Shown: positions 24,290 to 37,135 of the stretch, piece by piece | Layout: each line of letters begins with the position of its first letter | How positions within the stretch are numbered: position 1 is the stretch's first letter | Assembly: GCF_030445035.2 (NCBI RefSeq) | Contig: NC_080695.1 | Location: forward strand, 372,001 to 436,000 | Length of the DNA stretch: 64,000 bases | Source of the DNA: Dasypus novemcinctus | Lineage: Eukaryota; Chordata; Mammalia; Cingulata; Dasypodidae | Direction of reading: 5' to 3' | Notes under the pieces: model-generated | What the model was told of the DNA's origin: nothing | Database searches by the model: none | Seen by the model: the letters and a program-made list of their open reading frames with translations, nothing else | Position numbers and translations under genes: made by a program

Positions 24290-25300
24290 ACACTTTTAGT
24301 TACTGTTACTGATACAGTTGTCATTTCCAGGCTCTCTTCCAGGCCTCTCTCTCCTGTCTTTCCTTTTCAGGTTGTAACACTCCCTTTAGTATTTCTTGCA
24401 ATGCTGGTCTTTTTGTTATAAACTCTCTGTTTCTGTTTCTCAGTAAATATTCTAATCTCACCCTCATTTTTCAAAGGTCATCTTGCTGGTTATAAAATCC
24501 TTACTGGCAGTTTTTCTACTGCAGTATCTTAAATATATCATAGCACTGCCTTCTTGCCTCCATGGTTTCTGACAAGAAATTGGCACTTAATCTTGTTGGA
24601 TATCCCTTAAATGTTATGCATTGTTTTTCCCTTGTTGCTCTCAGTATTTTCTCTTTGTCTCTGGCATTTGACATTCTGATTAGTATGTGTCTCAGAGTTG
24701 GTCTATTTGGATTTATTCAGATGGGAGTACGTTGTGCTTCTTGGAAATGGATACCTATATCCTTCAATAGGGTTGGGAAACTTTCCACCATTATTTCTTC
24801 AACTATTCTTTCTGCCCCCTTTCCCTTCTCTTCTCCTTCTGGGACATTCATGACACCTATGTCTGCATGTCTCTTGCTGCCATTTAGTTCCCTGATCCCC
24901 TGTTCAATTTTTTCCATTCTTTTCTTCATCTGTTTTTTGTTTGTTCACTTTCGGAGGCCATGTCTTCGAGCTCACTGATCCTTTCTTCTGCTTCCTCAAA
25001 TCTGCTGTTATATGCCTCCAGCATATTTTTTATTTCATTTATTGCACCTTTCATTCCCATAAGGTCTGCTATTTTTCTATGTATGCTTTAAAATTCTTCT
25101 TTGTGCTCATCCAATGTCTTCTTAATATCCTTAATCTCTTTAGCCATCTTATTGAATTTAGCAAGAAGATTTATTTGCACATCTAAGATTAGTTACCTCA
25201 ACTCTTTTATGTCATCTGCAGGCTTATCTTGTTCCTTTAATTGGGCCATCTATTCCTGTTTCTTGATATGGATTGTAATTTTTTGTTGGTGTTTCCCCTT
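24290..25300 (-). pseudogene. Antisense L1 ORF1 remnant
   Basis: A minus-strand frame at 24717-24929 carries the RRM-like part (GIRELNGSKRHADIGVMNVP, EGEEKGKG, EEIMVESFP). The CTD-like region lies at lower coordinates and the coiled-coil region at higher coordinates, both broken by stops. It precedes the antisense ORF2 in the normal L1 order. Confidence 0.75.
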
Positions 25301-25439
25301 CTGACTTGCTAGATGTATTTATTCTTGGTGCTGTTTCTCCATTTAGTTTAGGGATTTCTTATCTTTTCTGTCTTACAGGTTGTGTAGTAGGAGCCAAGGA
25401 TGTAGTTGGTGCTGTAAGCTATGGAGGCTGAAGTTGCAC

Positions 25440-26032
25440 ATGTTGCCCCAGGAATTGATGAAGTTTCTCCCACCTTTCTCCTCTGTCAGGGATAGGGACA
25501 GAGCTGTAGCCGTGTATAATAATCCCAGTTGGGCACAAGACTGTCTGTAGTCACCCGGAGACACTGATGAAGCTTCACTCCCCTTCCTCCCTATTTTAGG
25601 CAGGATGGAGCTATAGTTTTGGTCAGCAATCTATGTGGGTCCAAAATGACCACAGTTGCTCAGGTAAACTGATGTATCACTAGTCCCTATTCCTACCAGG
25701 AGTGGGAATGGGCCCTCTAGAGTGCCCAACAATTTAATCTCTGTGGGCCAAATATGCCTGCAGTTGTCCTGAGAAGCTTTGGGAGTATGGTCCCTTTTGC
25801 CCTTTAGGGGGTGGGAACAGAACCATAAATGCTCAACAGTTCAGTCCTGTAGGCTGAAAGTACCCCCCATTGCCCAGAGAAGCTGAGGAAACACCAGCTC
25901 CCTCCTATCATGTTGGTGGAAGGGGTGGTTCTATGGGTGCTCAACAGTCAGTCCCTTTAGGGTGAGAATACCTGCCATTGCCTGGAGAGGCTGAGGAAAC
26001 ACCAGCCCCCTTCTACCCTCTTAAGGCATGGG
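25440..26032 (-). repeat. Tandem ~107-bp monomers, 5'UTR of antisense L1
   Basis: Six diverged head-to-tail units start near 25440, 25550, 25656, 25764, 25869 and 25977 (the last is partial). Each has the pattern 'ttgcc.(g)gagaagctgaggaaacacc' then '...gggaacagag/cc...ctcaacagtcagt'. They lie upstream of the antisense ORF1, where an L1 promoter belongs, and are analogous in layout to the monomeric promoters of mouse L1. The promoter role is inferred from position. Confidence 0.7.
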
Positions 26033-26476
26033 TGTGGGAAACAAAGGTATGTTGTTTCCAAGGAAGCGAGTTACTTCCCTGACCACTGAGTCATGCTGTC
26101 TCCACCGCTATATGTGCAGGTCATAAATCTAGCAAGGTGATGTGTATGCTCAGGTGGAACGAGGACTAGGTAGAACGGGACAACCTGGGCAACAAGATTT
26201 ATGGGTATGTTTTCTCAACAATAAAATAGAACATTGAAATTTTGAACTTTGAATTATAATCATAGCATTTGATCCATTGGGTTACATGTGTTGAGGTAAT
26301 GGGAATAGTTAGCTAGAATAGTTGCTGGTTCCCACGATTGCTTGGGGTATATAAAGAAGCCCCTGAGATTAATAAACTTGTCTGATGAGCTTGAGGCTTC
26401 AATGCTTGCAGATCCCCTGATCCCAATCTCTCTTTGTCTTTCATTCCCGATACCCTTCGGGTCCGTGACTCCAACA
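26033..26476 (+). mobile_element. Solo LTR, ERVK-like candidate
   Basis: About 440 bp, beginning TGTGGGAAACA and ending CTCCAACA. Near the 3' end it has TATATAAA (26349-26356) and AATAAA (26372-26377), followed by a T/C-rich U5-like stretch (TCTCTTTGTCTTTCATTCCC). This is the usual order of a betaretroviral-type LTR. No internal proviral sequence or primer-binding site follows, so it is a solo LTR. I could not find a clean target duplication, only GGGTG/AGGTG if the start is shifted by two bases. Confidence 0.65.
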
Positions 26477-26479
26477 AGG

Positions 26480-26834
26480 TGAGAGGGAATTGAAAGCCTA
26501 ATGTAAGGCTCTTACACATAAGTGAAGTTGTATAACATTATTTTTATGAATTAGTAGATGTTTTAGGTTGACAGAAAATTGAGATTGTACAGAGTTCCCA
26601 TGAGCCCCCTTTCTTTCCTTACCGGCCACCTGCTCACAGTTTTCCCTGGTAATTCCATCTTTAATTCTATCAGTCGATGAGCTGATACTGATCCTTCTCA
26701 TAAACCAAAGTCCACAGTCTGCATCAGGGTTGACTCGTCGTGCTGCACGTTTCTGGGGGCTGACAGATGCATCACGTCATGTGTCTCCATGATCCTATCA
26801 TAGGGTTGTGTCAAGGCTCCCCAGACTACAGAGT
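26480..26834. other. Unclassified repeat-like sequence
   Basis: Low-coding DNA resembling old interspersed repeats ('gttgacagaaaattgag', 'cagagttcccatgagcc'). I cannot name the family; no gene is seen. Confidence 0.35.
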
Positions 26835-26965
26835 CACACTTCAACACAAGCTCAAGCAAAACCCCAGCAGAGTTTTTTGGTAGAAATCGACAAGCTGATT
26901 CTAAAATTTACATGGAAAAGTGAAGGAACTAGAATCACCAAAATAAATTTGAAAAAGAACAGCGC
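26835..26965 (+). mobile_element. Small old L1 ORF2 fragment
   Basis: The plus-strand translation includes FLVEIDKLILKFTWKSEGTR, which matches the ORF2 C-terminal region read at 14810-14880 ([18 protein letters not shown]). It is a short remnant with no flanking L1. Confidence 0.8.
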
Positions 26966-26999
26966 TGAGAGACACACACCCCCTGCTCTCAGGCTGCAT

Positions 27000-28105
27000 T
27001 TGCTGGAAGGTGAGGTGCTGCGCAGGGAAAGCTCAGCGCTCAGTGGGCCAGGAGGAGGGTTCAGAGACACACCTGTGCGTCTGTGGTCAGCAGGTTTTCA
27101 GAAGTGCCTGGAGGATTCGTGGAGAAAGGACCGTCCTTTCAGCCAAGATCCTCAGGTGTGAGGCCGGTCACCCGGGGGCACAGCCGAAGGCGTGTGGAGA
27201 TCACCAGCTGCAGCGACCCCTGTCGCTGGCGTGGGGGTCGGGGCGCCCCAGCCCTTTGGGGTCCCGTGCCTTCTGTGGGCACAGGCAGGGGAGAGGCCTG
27301 GGCTCCAGCCTCAGGCAGCGAGTCTGCAGGGTGCCCAGGGCCGGCCTGAGCCGGGCTCGCCCCGCGGGAGAGGACAGGCGCCCGGGTCCCCCGCTTAGCC
27401 CCCCAAAGTTAAATGGTCCCCTTTGGAGCGCCCCGCCCTCGTGCCCCGGGCCCCCCGAGTCCAGAACGATGGGGTCCTCAGGTGCGTGGGCAGATTGGAA
27501 TTTCCACACGGCTCCCGTGGGCGGTGGAGGTGTGGGGGCGTGGCCTGGCCGTGGCCGGGGCGTGGCCGCCCCCTGCGACTTTTATTTCCGAATCTCAAAA
27601 AACCTGGACTTGCGCGTCCGAGCGCCGCGTTGTGGGCCCGTGGGCGGGGGCCGCGCCATCCGGAGTCGGGGAGTTCGCGACCGTCACCAGCGCCGGGTCT
27701 CCTCCCGCCGCCCCGGCCGCCCTCGGGCGCTGCCCGCCCCAGTGGGTTTGGAGGGCGGCGGCGAGTTTCTTCTGACGAGCTCCCCAGGGGACGCTGCCCC
27801 AACCGCGCCCCCAAACTGGAGACCCCGCGACTGGGCTCCAGGGGGCCTGGCTGGAGAGCTGAGCGGAGCCACACGCTCCGAGGCCACGAGGGACGGGGTG
27901 GGCGGGGCCTGAGGGGTGGGGTCCAGCCGCCCCGGAGCAGCCCCTCGGCCTGCCCATGCCCTCGGGGGCGAGGACTCCGCTGGGGGCGGCGCCTGGGACG
28001 CCACCGCTGAAGGTGCCGGGGACGTGGGTCCTGTGTGGCTCCACCACTGTCCCCAGCCGCTGCCATGTGCCCCCAGCCCCTGCCATGTGCCCCCAGCCCC
28101 GCCAT
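27000..28105. promoter_or_regulatory. GC/CpG-rich block (CpG-island-like)
   Basis: Dense CG dinucleotides (for example 27600-27730) with several GGGCGG-type GC boxes. Long frames on both strands reflect base composition; none has a recognisable domain. Whether it acts as a promoter cannot be told from sequence; it lies about 1.3-2.3 kb upstream of the protease gene. Confidence 0.45.
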
Positions 28106-28106
28106 C

Positions 28107-28436
28107 TGCTCCTGGTCCCTACCCCCAGCCCCTGCCCCCAGCCCCTGCCATCTGCTCCTGGTCCCTACCCCCAGCCCCTGCCCCCAGCCCCTGCCATCTG
28201 CCCGCAGTCCCTACCCCCAGCCCCTGCCCCCAGCCCCTGCCATCTGCCCGCAGTCCCTACCCCCAGCCCCTGCCCCCAGCCCCTGCCTTCTGCCCGCAGT
28301 CCCTACCCCCAGCCCCTGCCCCCAGCCCCTGCCTTCTGCCCGCAGTCCCTACTCCCAGCCCCTGCCCCCAGCCCCTGCCTTCTGCCCGCAGTCCCTACCC
28401 CCAGCCCCTGCCCCCAGCCCCTGCCTTCTGCCCCTC
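28107..28436. repeat. 46-bp VNTR, about seven units
   Basis: The anchor GTCCCTACCCCCAG recurs at 28115, 28161, 28207, 28253, 28299, 28345 (CTACTCC variant) and 28391, exactly 46 bp apart. Units evolve left to right: 'gccatctgctcctg', then 'gccatctgcccgca', then 'gccttctgcccgca'. Because 46 is not a multiple of three, every plus frame reads similar Pro/Gln/Leu-rich repeats; these are not proteins. Confidence 0.97.
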
Positions 28437-29300
28437 TGGATCTCGGAGGCTGAGGCTCGGGGCGTGCAGTGCGGACCCCGCTAGAAAAATTACAAGTGGG
28501 CTCCTCTCCCCTGCCCCCGCCCCCACTGACATGTCCGGGACCTGGGCGCAGGGAAGAGCCCCCCGACTCTCCTCAGGCCTGGGAGGGGGCGGGGGGCTTG
28601 GGAATGCCAAGGCGGGACCGCCTGATGGCAAAGGGCGGGCCAATCAGGAGGCGCCTCCCCGGGAAGGGCTGGGGGGTCCGTGGAGGGCCTGCGGGGTCCC
28701 CACCGACCCCCTGTCCCGAGGCTCCCCTGGGGGGGGGCCCTGCGGGAGGTCGGGGGACCTGCGGGCAGCACCTGCAGTTCTCCCGGTTGCCACGCGGGGG
28801 CGAGGGCGCTCCTGGCGGAGGGAGGCGGCCGAGGCGGGGCCGGGCGGGGCTGGACGGTGCGGCCGGGGCCCCTCCTGGGCGGCTGGGGCGGGGTCCCCTG
28901 CCGGGGCAGCACCGTGCGCGCGTGCGTCGTGTGCCTGGGCGTGAGCACGCACACGTGCACGTGCTGGAGGGGAGCCCTGCCTTCCCGGGGCCCCTCGCCG
29001 GGCTGGACCCCCACCGCGCCAGCCCGTCCACTCGGCAGACGAGCCCCGGGTGCCGACCACGTGCCCAGAGGCCGCCCAGGACGGCGCCCGCACGGCGAGG
29101 GGGGCCGCGGGCGGCAGGGCGTTCCCCGGGGGGCGGCCCCGCTGGTGCCCGGGGCGCGGGGTGGGGTCACGTGGGGCAAGCCCCTTGTCTCCTCCATCTC
29201 TGCTTGCGACACTGACCTGGGGGGACCGCGGGAGACGAGAAGCTCAGGCTGCCCCGCCCCTGCAGGACCCCGGGAGGCGGGCAGCCCACCCACCACTTCC
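28437..29300. other. GC-rich upstream region of the protease gene
   Basis: GC-rich with GGGCGGG/CCAATCAGG at 28635-28651, one GC box next to a CCAAT box. Long frames on both strands are compositional. No separate gene is recognised. Confidence 0.45.
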
Positions 29301-29362
29301 TCTGCAGGACAGATAAAGGGGCGCCCGCGCCCCAGAGCCGCAGGCGGCACAGACCTGGGAAG
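29300..29362 (+). promoter_or_regulatory. Core promoter and 5'UTR exon of mastin-like gene
   Basis: AGATAAAGGGG at 29311-29321 is a TATA-like/GATA element. About 20-30 bp later comes a short non-coding exon ending ACCTGGGAAG at 29362 with donor GTAAGG. The 72-bp intron (29363-29434) ends CTCCCCTGCAG immediately before the ATG. An intron abutting the start codon is a known hallmark of mast-cell tryptase/mastin genes, which supports the start choice. The transcription start is estimated, not seen. Confidence 0.7.
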
Positions 29363-29434
29363 GTAAGGGCGCTGCCCCCCCCACCCCTCAGCCGGGGCGC
29401 CCTGGCCCCCCACCCACCCCTGCCTCCCCTGCAG

Positions 29435-31408
<1,974 letters not shown>

Positions 31409-31637
31409 CCGAGGCGCGTCCGGGCGCGGCCCCTGCGCTTCTCCCCTGGGGCTCAGCATTTTGCTCCCCACAGCGCTGCCCCCCGCCCCTGCTCCCCGCC
31501 CTCTGCCCCTGGCTCCAGCGTGCTGGCCTTCCCGGACAGCGGGGAGCAGAGGCAGGGGACAGGCTCCCAGGCTCTGTGTCCCATACGGGGGTGGAGATGG
31601 CCCAGGACCACCGCCCCCACCCCAATCTGTGCTTATT

Positions 31638-31643
31638 ATTAAA
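31638..31643 (+). terminator. Polyadenylation signal ATTAAA of mastin-like gene
   Basis: ATTAAA 230 bp after the stop codon, followed within 40 bp by a GT-rich stretch (TGTCTGTGGCTGTG). One mastin pseudogene carries the same CATTAAACTC-type signal at 46818-46827. Confidence 0.75.
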
Positions 31644-31839
31644 CTCGGTGGAAAGCAGCTGGCGCTCCGCGTCCTTGTCTGTGGCTGTGACCTGGAGGTC
31701 TGGGGGCTCTGGGGGCCAGGGGGGCGGGGCCAGCTGGGTTTTGCACCTCGCGGCCTCTTCCTGCGCTGGCCTCCATGGCGTGGGGGTGGGGTGGCTGGTC
31801 CCCAGACTCAGCAGCCCGTGCCCTCAGGTCTCCCCCGCC

Positions 31840-32250
31840 CATCCAGCCTCTGCTCTTTCCTTCCTACCTGCCCCTTTCCTCTCTCCTCTCTCCATTGACT
31901 TTATTCTTTCTCTCTGTCCCTACTCCCATGTTTTCTTTCCTCCCTCCCCCCTCCTCTCCTTTCCCTGCTCTCCTCCATTCCTTGCTCTTTCTTTCATTCC
32001 CTTTTTCTTCACTGCCTTCCCTTCACTTAAAACAGTGCTTTATGATACAAAGGAAAATATACTCACAATTAATGAAAAGATAAGAAATCTTTGCAGAGAA
32101 ATAAAAAATATGAAAAAGAATCAGAGGCTCTGTTCCATTAAAAGCAGTACCCTGTTTCCTTCTCTTTCTTCAATTGGGTTTTGCTCACTGCCTCCCTGTC
32201 CACAGCCTCGTTCCTCTGTTAATTTGCTCGGCTGCTCACCCCACACGGCC
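31840..32250. repeat. Pyrimidine-rich tract and AT-rich remnant
   Basis: A long C/T tract (31850-32030) is followed by A-rich sequence 'aagaaatctttgcagagaaataaaaaatatgaaaaag'-like DNA (32085-32120). It is low-complexity or old-repeat in character; no gene. Confidence 0.5.
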
Positions 32251-33364
32251 ATCTAGAAACAGCAGTTTTGGGTTTTCAGGTTCTGTTTTTACGTCGTGTT
32301 TAAACTGTCAATTGGCACAACCACGTTTTTAATGGTGGCTGTGATCACAGCGGGACTGGGAGATCCTGAAACCAGCCTCCCGCCTTGGAGCTGCTTGAGC
32401 TGCCTCTCGCGAGCCCCGTGGGAGGTGGTCTCGGCTGAGCCCAGCCCGCCCCAGCACCCACCCCAGGTCCCCGAGGGCCGGGGCCGCCCCGAGCATGAGG
32501 CCAGGTGGGCCTGGGGTCCGCTCTCCAGGGTGGTCTGAGCAGCACCCACCAGGCTCGGCGGGGCAGAGATGACCGCGGTGACGGAAACCCTCCCGTGTGG
32601 CCGCTCTGCGGGGGGCACGCCCTGTCGGTCTCTTACGGCCCCTCCGCCTGCACCAGTTAGGTGGTCCGCCTCCTGAGAGCCTGGAGTCTAGGGCTGACCC
32701 TGGGCGGGGGGGCGTGCAGCAAGCAGGGAAGGGCGAGGCTGGGGAGGCAGGGGGCGTTTCCACAGTGTCTCTGCTCCCCACCAGCCCCTGAAGCCCCCAG
32801 CCCCTGCCAGGGCAGCTCTGCAGGCCGGGGGTGCACGGGGCACCAAGCCAGAGGTGGGGCGCGGGTCCCCTGACTGAAGCGGCCTCTCAGCAGCCCAGCC
32901 GGGGCCCGGCAGCCCCTCGGCTCCACCCGGGGACAACGTGCTGGGCCGGGGTCCCGAGGCACTGGTGCGGGCAGGGCAGGGCGCTGGGTCCTCACACCCG
33001 CGCACGGCCAGCTGCACGGGGTGCCTGGGAGCAGGAGCCCCTCCCGGGAGCTCAGGTGCAGGCTCGGCCTCGGCGGCCCCTGGAGCCCTCAGGGTGGGCC
33101 CTGGGAGAGGACGCAGCCCCCCGCCCCCCATGGCCTCGTGCCCAGCCCGCCCTCTGCGTCCCGACGTGGTGTCCCCTGGGTCATTTGCTGGCGACTCGCC
33201 CCCTCTGCTCTCCCCCTCCTGCTCACCTGACCCGGCAGCCTGGGGGCGGCTTTGGGTTCAGGGGCAGCGGAAGCTTCTGGTCAGTGGAGAGGACCAGCCC
33301 CAGGCCCGAGGCCGCTCACGGCATCTCCACGACCCGCCCCGTCCCCAAGGGCCCTGGACACGCT
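32251..33364. other. GC-rich intergenic DNA, no gene
   Basis: Long overlapping frames on both strands reflect GC content. No domain, splice chain or RNA gene recognised. Confidence 0.4.
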
Positions 33365-34303
33365 CAGATTGCCCTGCCCCTCCCGGTCCCCACTGGACCC
33401 CAGGTGGGTGCTGTCCCCATCCAGTTCCTGTGCTGCCCAGTCTCATAGGACCAGCTGTAGGTGGCCTGGCTCACCTGGCTCACCTGGCTCACCTGGCTCA
33501 CCTGGCTCACCTGGCTCTCCTCACCTGGCCTGGCTCTGTCCAAACCAGCTCTGGGAAGATTGTGACCTGGGCCCCCTGACACCCCCTCAACCTGCTCCCC
33601 CAGATCCCAGCCCAGGGCACGAGCTGGGGGACATCGTGGAGGGATGTGATATCTCTGTCGGGAAGTACCCCTGGTAGGTCAGCCTGAGATTTGATGAGCA
33701 AAGTTTCAGCAGTGGGAGCACGTGGGTGGGGCTCCCTCGTGCACCCCCAGTGAGTGCTGACCACAACCCACTGTGTGCAACCATCAGTGGCTTCCAACAG
33801 GGTCCCCCAGGCTGGGTGGGGTACGGGGTGGGCCAGCAGAGGGGCCGGGGTGGGGGGGCTGTGCATCTTTGAACCGAGCTGAGCTTGCTCGGGGCCCCAT
33901 CCCCAAGGACTGGCCCCTCACCTGCTCGTGGGCCCCTGGCTCCCGGGCCCTGAGGGGTCCCCACTGCTGCACTGAGCTCGGGTCCCTGCCCCCAGCCAGC
34001 ACCTCTGAGAAGTTTCTGGTCTCCCCCCACCAGGGAAGACTTGGAAGCTTGTGCCTTTAGGGTCCAGGTGGGCAGCTGAGGCTCTAGGAGCACGACTGGC
34101 TGAGGAGGGGGACTCAGGTCATCCGGCACCCCAAGGTCAATGCCAGCCTGTCTGCCGAGGGGGCGGGGACGTCGCCTGCTGGAACCGGAGGCCCCCGTGG
34201 TGCTCTCGGGCCCGTCAGGCCGGTCGACCCCCCGCCTGCCTCGCTCAGGGTCTCCACCAGGAAGACGTGCTGGGGGACCGGCTAGGGGACGCCGGCCTTG
34301 GAA
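33365..34303 (+). pseudogene. Mastin pseudogene 1 (exons 2-3, possible exon 1 scrap)
   Basis: Exon 2 is 33604-33782: the cleavage site reads IVEG instead of IVGG, PWQV is PW-stop (tggtag), a second stop replaces the Trp of QWVL, and the donor is ATCAGT rather than GTGAGT. His57 survives in THCV. Exon 3 is 34034-34303: EDLEACAFRVQVG is conserved, including the odd Cys, but a stop follows (ctctag) and a frameshift precedes the GDVA catalytic-Asp region. A faint exon-1-like end with GACCCCAG/GTGGGT lies at about 33365-33402. Exons 4-5 were not found. Clearly dead. Confidence 0.85.
33468..33527. repeat. 9-bp tandem repeat GGCTCACCT with phased E-boxes
   Basis: CACCTG occurs at 33472, 33481, 33490, 33499 and 33508 at exact 9-bp spacing, with one more at 33522. 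It lies about 80-130 bp upstream of pseudogene exon 2. CACCTG is an E2-box recognised by ZEB/Snail/E-protein factors; function here is speculative. Confidence 0.9.
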
Positions 34304-36714
34304 GTGAAGGCCAGGGGGGCACGGGCCATGAGGGAGGAGCGGGGGCACCAGGAACAGTTCATCATCTCTGCGTCTTCTGGGGTGCCCTGTGGAGCAGGGC
34401 CAGGCTGGGGTGGCAGGTGGGCGCCTGGGGGCTCCGGGTCCCGCCCTCGAGGCAGAGGCGCCTGGGGGAGGAACTCCAGGCTAAGGCCCGAGGGCGGAGG
34501 CCGCTGGAGCCTCGGGGGCCAGGGAGGACGTGGCCCCCCAAGGCGCGATTCCCCTCCTGGCGCCCGTCTTGGGGCGTCCTGGGCCTTCCTTTCCCAGCAC
34601 AGGTTTCCGAGGGGAGAACCCTCCGTCGTGCTGCTGCCGTGGGCCCCCGCGTCCCGGGGCCTGGCCGTGGGCCCTCCCCTCTGCTGAGGACCCTGCCCCG
34701 AGTGGGGCGCACGTCCTGGCCCCCGCGCCCCCCCGATTCTCCCCGCAGAGCCGCTCTCCTGGCCCTTCACCTGGGGAGGTGACGGTCCTGCCAGGACGGG
34801 GATGTCTGTGATGGCAGCTATCGCTGCGCCGTCCCCACCAACACCCCAGGCCCGCCTCTCCTGCTGCCCCCAGCCCAGGAGTTTGGGGTTCGCCGGCCCC
34901 GTGGCTGGAGGTGAGTGGAGGTTGCCGCAGCCCTGCCCAAGGACCTCCTGCCCCTGGCCTCGTCCTTTCCCTGCCCTTCCTGGGGGCTCCGGGGCTGGGG
35001 TCTCTCCCAAGAGCGCTGGGCAGGGCCCACAACCCCCACTCTCCACTCCCCTTGAATCTCGTTAAACCGTGTACCAAGCAGCCCCCTCCTGGTTGTGTGT
35101 GCTTGTCGGCAGGGGGGGCTGCTCTTGGGGGTCCAGGCGCTGCCCCTCGGGCGGGGCAGGATGGGGGGAGGTGCCCGGGCCCACGTCCCCTGCCTGCAGG
35201 TGTCCCCGCCACGCGCTGGCGCTCCCCCCCCCCCTTCTCTCGCCCCTTCTCTTGAGCACGCCGGCCTTGGGGGCACGGAGCTGACAGGGCTGTGGCTTCG
35301 TGGGGTCCTGGGGGGACATGTCCAGACAGCTCTGGGGAGTGGGGTCCCACTGGCGGGGGTGCACCCTGAACAGAGGGGCCAGGAGCAGACCCGGCGGGGG
35401 CTGGCCTGGTGTTTAGCCGAGGTGGGGGGCGGGTCTCCAGGGCCGGGCCACGGCCAGTGTGGCGGGTTCTTCGGGACCCCGTGTGACGGCGACACAGGGG
35501 GTGGGGCGTGAGGGGGCGGCGTCCTGGGTCCTGAGCCTGACCTGTCTGTGGGGGCCCCCCTCCCCCGTCATGGCTCAGGACCCCCGGGGGCCTGGCTGTA
35601 CCTGGTGCCTCTGGAACGCGCTCAGGTGTCGGCTCTGGGGCCGCAGCACCTGCTCCTGGGTGGGCAGCCACCGGGGTCCCCTTCCTCCCAGGGGCCCCCA
35701 CATGCCCACTTTGGGGGTGCTGGGATCCCTGGGAGTCGCTCAAGGCTGGGGTTCCTCCAGAGGTCTCCAGCTGCTTGGGGCTCAGACCCAGCAGATAGAC
35801 GGGAGGGGCCAGCTCAGGCTCCCCAATCCCCCAGCCCCTGCCGGGGCCCCTGCCTCCATTTCCTGGTGGCCCTGCCGTGGGCCCAGGACCCTCAGACAAA
35901 CCCCCACCTGTGGGTCTGTCGGGTTCACTCTGTCGAGGTCAAGATCCCTTTGCCGACCCGTCCCTCCTGGGCCCTGCCCGCTCCCACCTCCCGTGGTGTC
36001 TCAGGGGCCTCCTGCTGGGTGGACACAGCCAGGCCGGCTGCAAGGAGAGGGGCTGGGGGAGGAGGGGGCGTGTCTGCAGGCCCCCCTCCACGGGCGTCTC
36101 TAGGGGACACCAGTTCCCGGCACAGCCTGGCCTTGGGGTGGGGGGTGCACTGAAGAATCGACTGAGAGGAAAAGGCCCCTGTGTCACCTCCCGGGGCGGC
36201 GTGGCTCCTCGGCTCAGCTCTGCGGAGGTGCAGGGGTGCGGCCCGCAGGTTGCTCGAGCCCCCGCCGCCTGTGGGTCCAGCTCAGCCCCTCTCCACGCCC
36301 CGTGCCCAGAGGGCACGGGAGGGGATGCGGCAGCAGAGCGTGGGCTCCAGGAGGGACCAGCGCGTGTCTGAGGGGAGGGCGGCGGGGGTCCCGCGGCCCC
36401 CTGGGGGAGCGGCAACGGGTGCACAGGTGGGTGGGGAGCCCGACACCCCCACCCCGGGGCCCAGGAAGGCGTCTCGGGGAAGGAGGCTCCGTGAAAGCCG
36501 CCGCTGCTCCTGACGCTGGCGCTGCTGCAGCCACGTCCAGTGGGAAGTGTGACCTTCTGCGCAAGGCCGCAGCGTCTCCCGCTGACCTGGGGTCTGCAAG
36601 AGATATTCTCACGTGCAGTACAATCCCGCCACGCGCAATTCCTGCAGCCCCTTGGGTAGTCCTGCTCTCGGAGACCGTGGAAACAGTGTCCCTTCACTGG
36701 GTTTTCTCCTTTTT
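34304..36714. other. GC-rich intergenic DNA, no gene supported
   Basis: Many long frames on both strands but no protein signature. A 'TGTGACGGCGACACAGGGGG' stretch at 35483-35502 superficially recalls a protease GDSGG exon but lacks any other exon-5 similarity. Confidence 0.4.
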
Positions 36715-37135
36715 GCAGCTGGCATATAGAAACACAACAGAATTTCATGTATTAATCTCACATCTCACAATCTTAACTCTCATTTCCAATCACTGGAATG
36801 TAGCTTATTTCTATATAAATAAGCACATCACATGTAAGTGATGACGGTTTTATTTTCTCCTTTCCAAACCTTATCCCTTTGATTTCTTTTTTAAAAATAA
36901 CACCCATGAGAACTTCCAACACAATGTTAAATTGAAGTGGGGACAGTATTCCTTCTTGGCTTGTTTTTTCTTTAAATTTTATTTGTGGAAAAATGCTTCT
37001 AAGGACTGTCCATTTAAGATCATGCTTCCTCTATGTTTTATTTCTATAGCTATGCTTTACCTTATCTACGAGGGAAATTCCTTCTAGAGTTCTTTACCGA
37101 GAGGTTTATTAAGCTTTTGCTTGACGTATCGACAT
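36715..37135 (-). mobile_element. Old antisense L1 fragment
   Basis: AT-rich sequence ('tcctttccaaaccttatccctttgatttcttttt', 'ttgaagtggggacagtattcc' type) with the look of antisense L1 RT sequence; compare 22260-22300 (gaacaacagtggtgacagtgggcat). Highly diverged. Confidence 0.6.

Noticed and set aside
27916..28944. Pro-rich open frames of 149-342 codons across the 46-bp repeat
   Set aside because: The unit length is not a multiple of three and every frame reads similar Pro/Gln/Leu repeats, so they are products of the VNTR.
35470..35510. CDGDTGG stretch resembling a serine-protease exon 5
   Set aside because: Only a few residues match; the flanks lack PLVC, VSW or VYARV-like sequence, so it is not assigned to pseudogene 1.
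34481..35899. 472-codon minus-strand open frame
   Set aside because: GC-rich shadow frame with competing frames on both strands; no family, start context or splice support.
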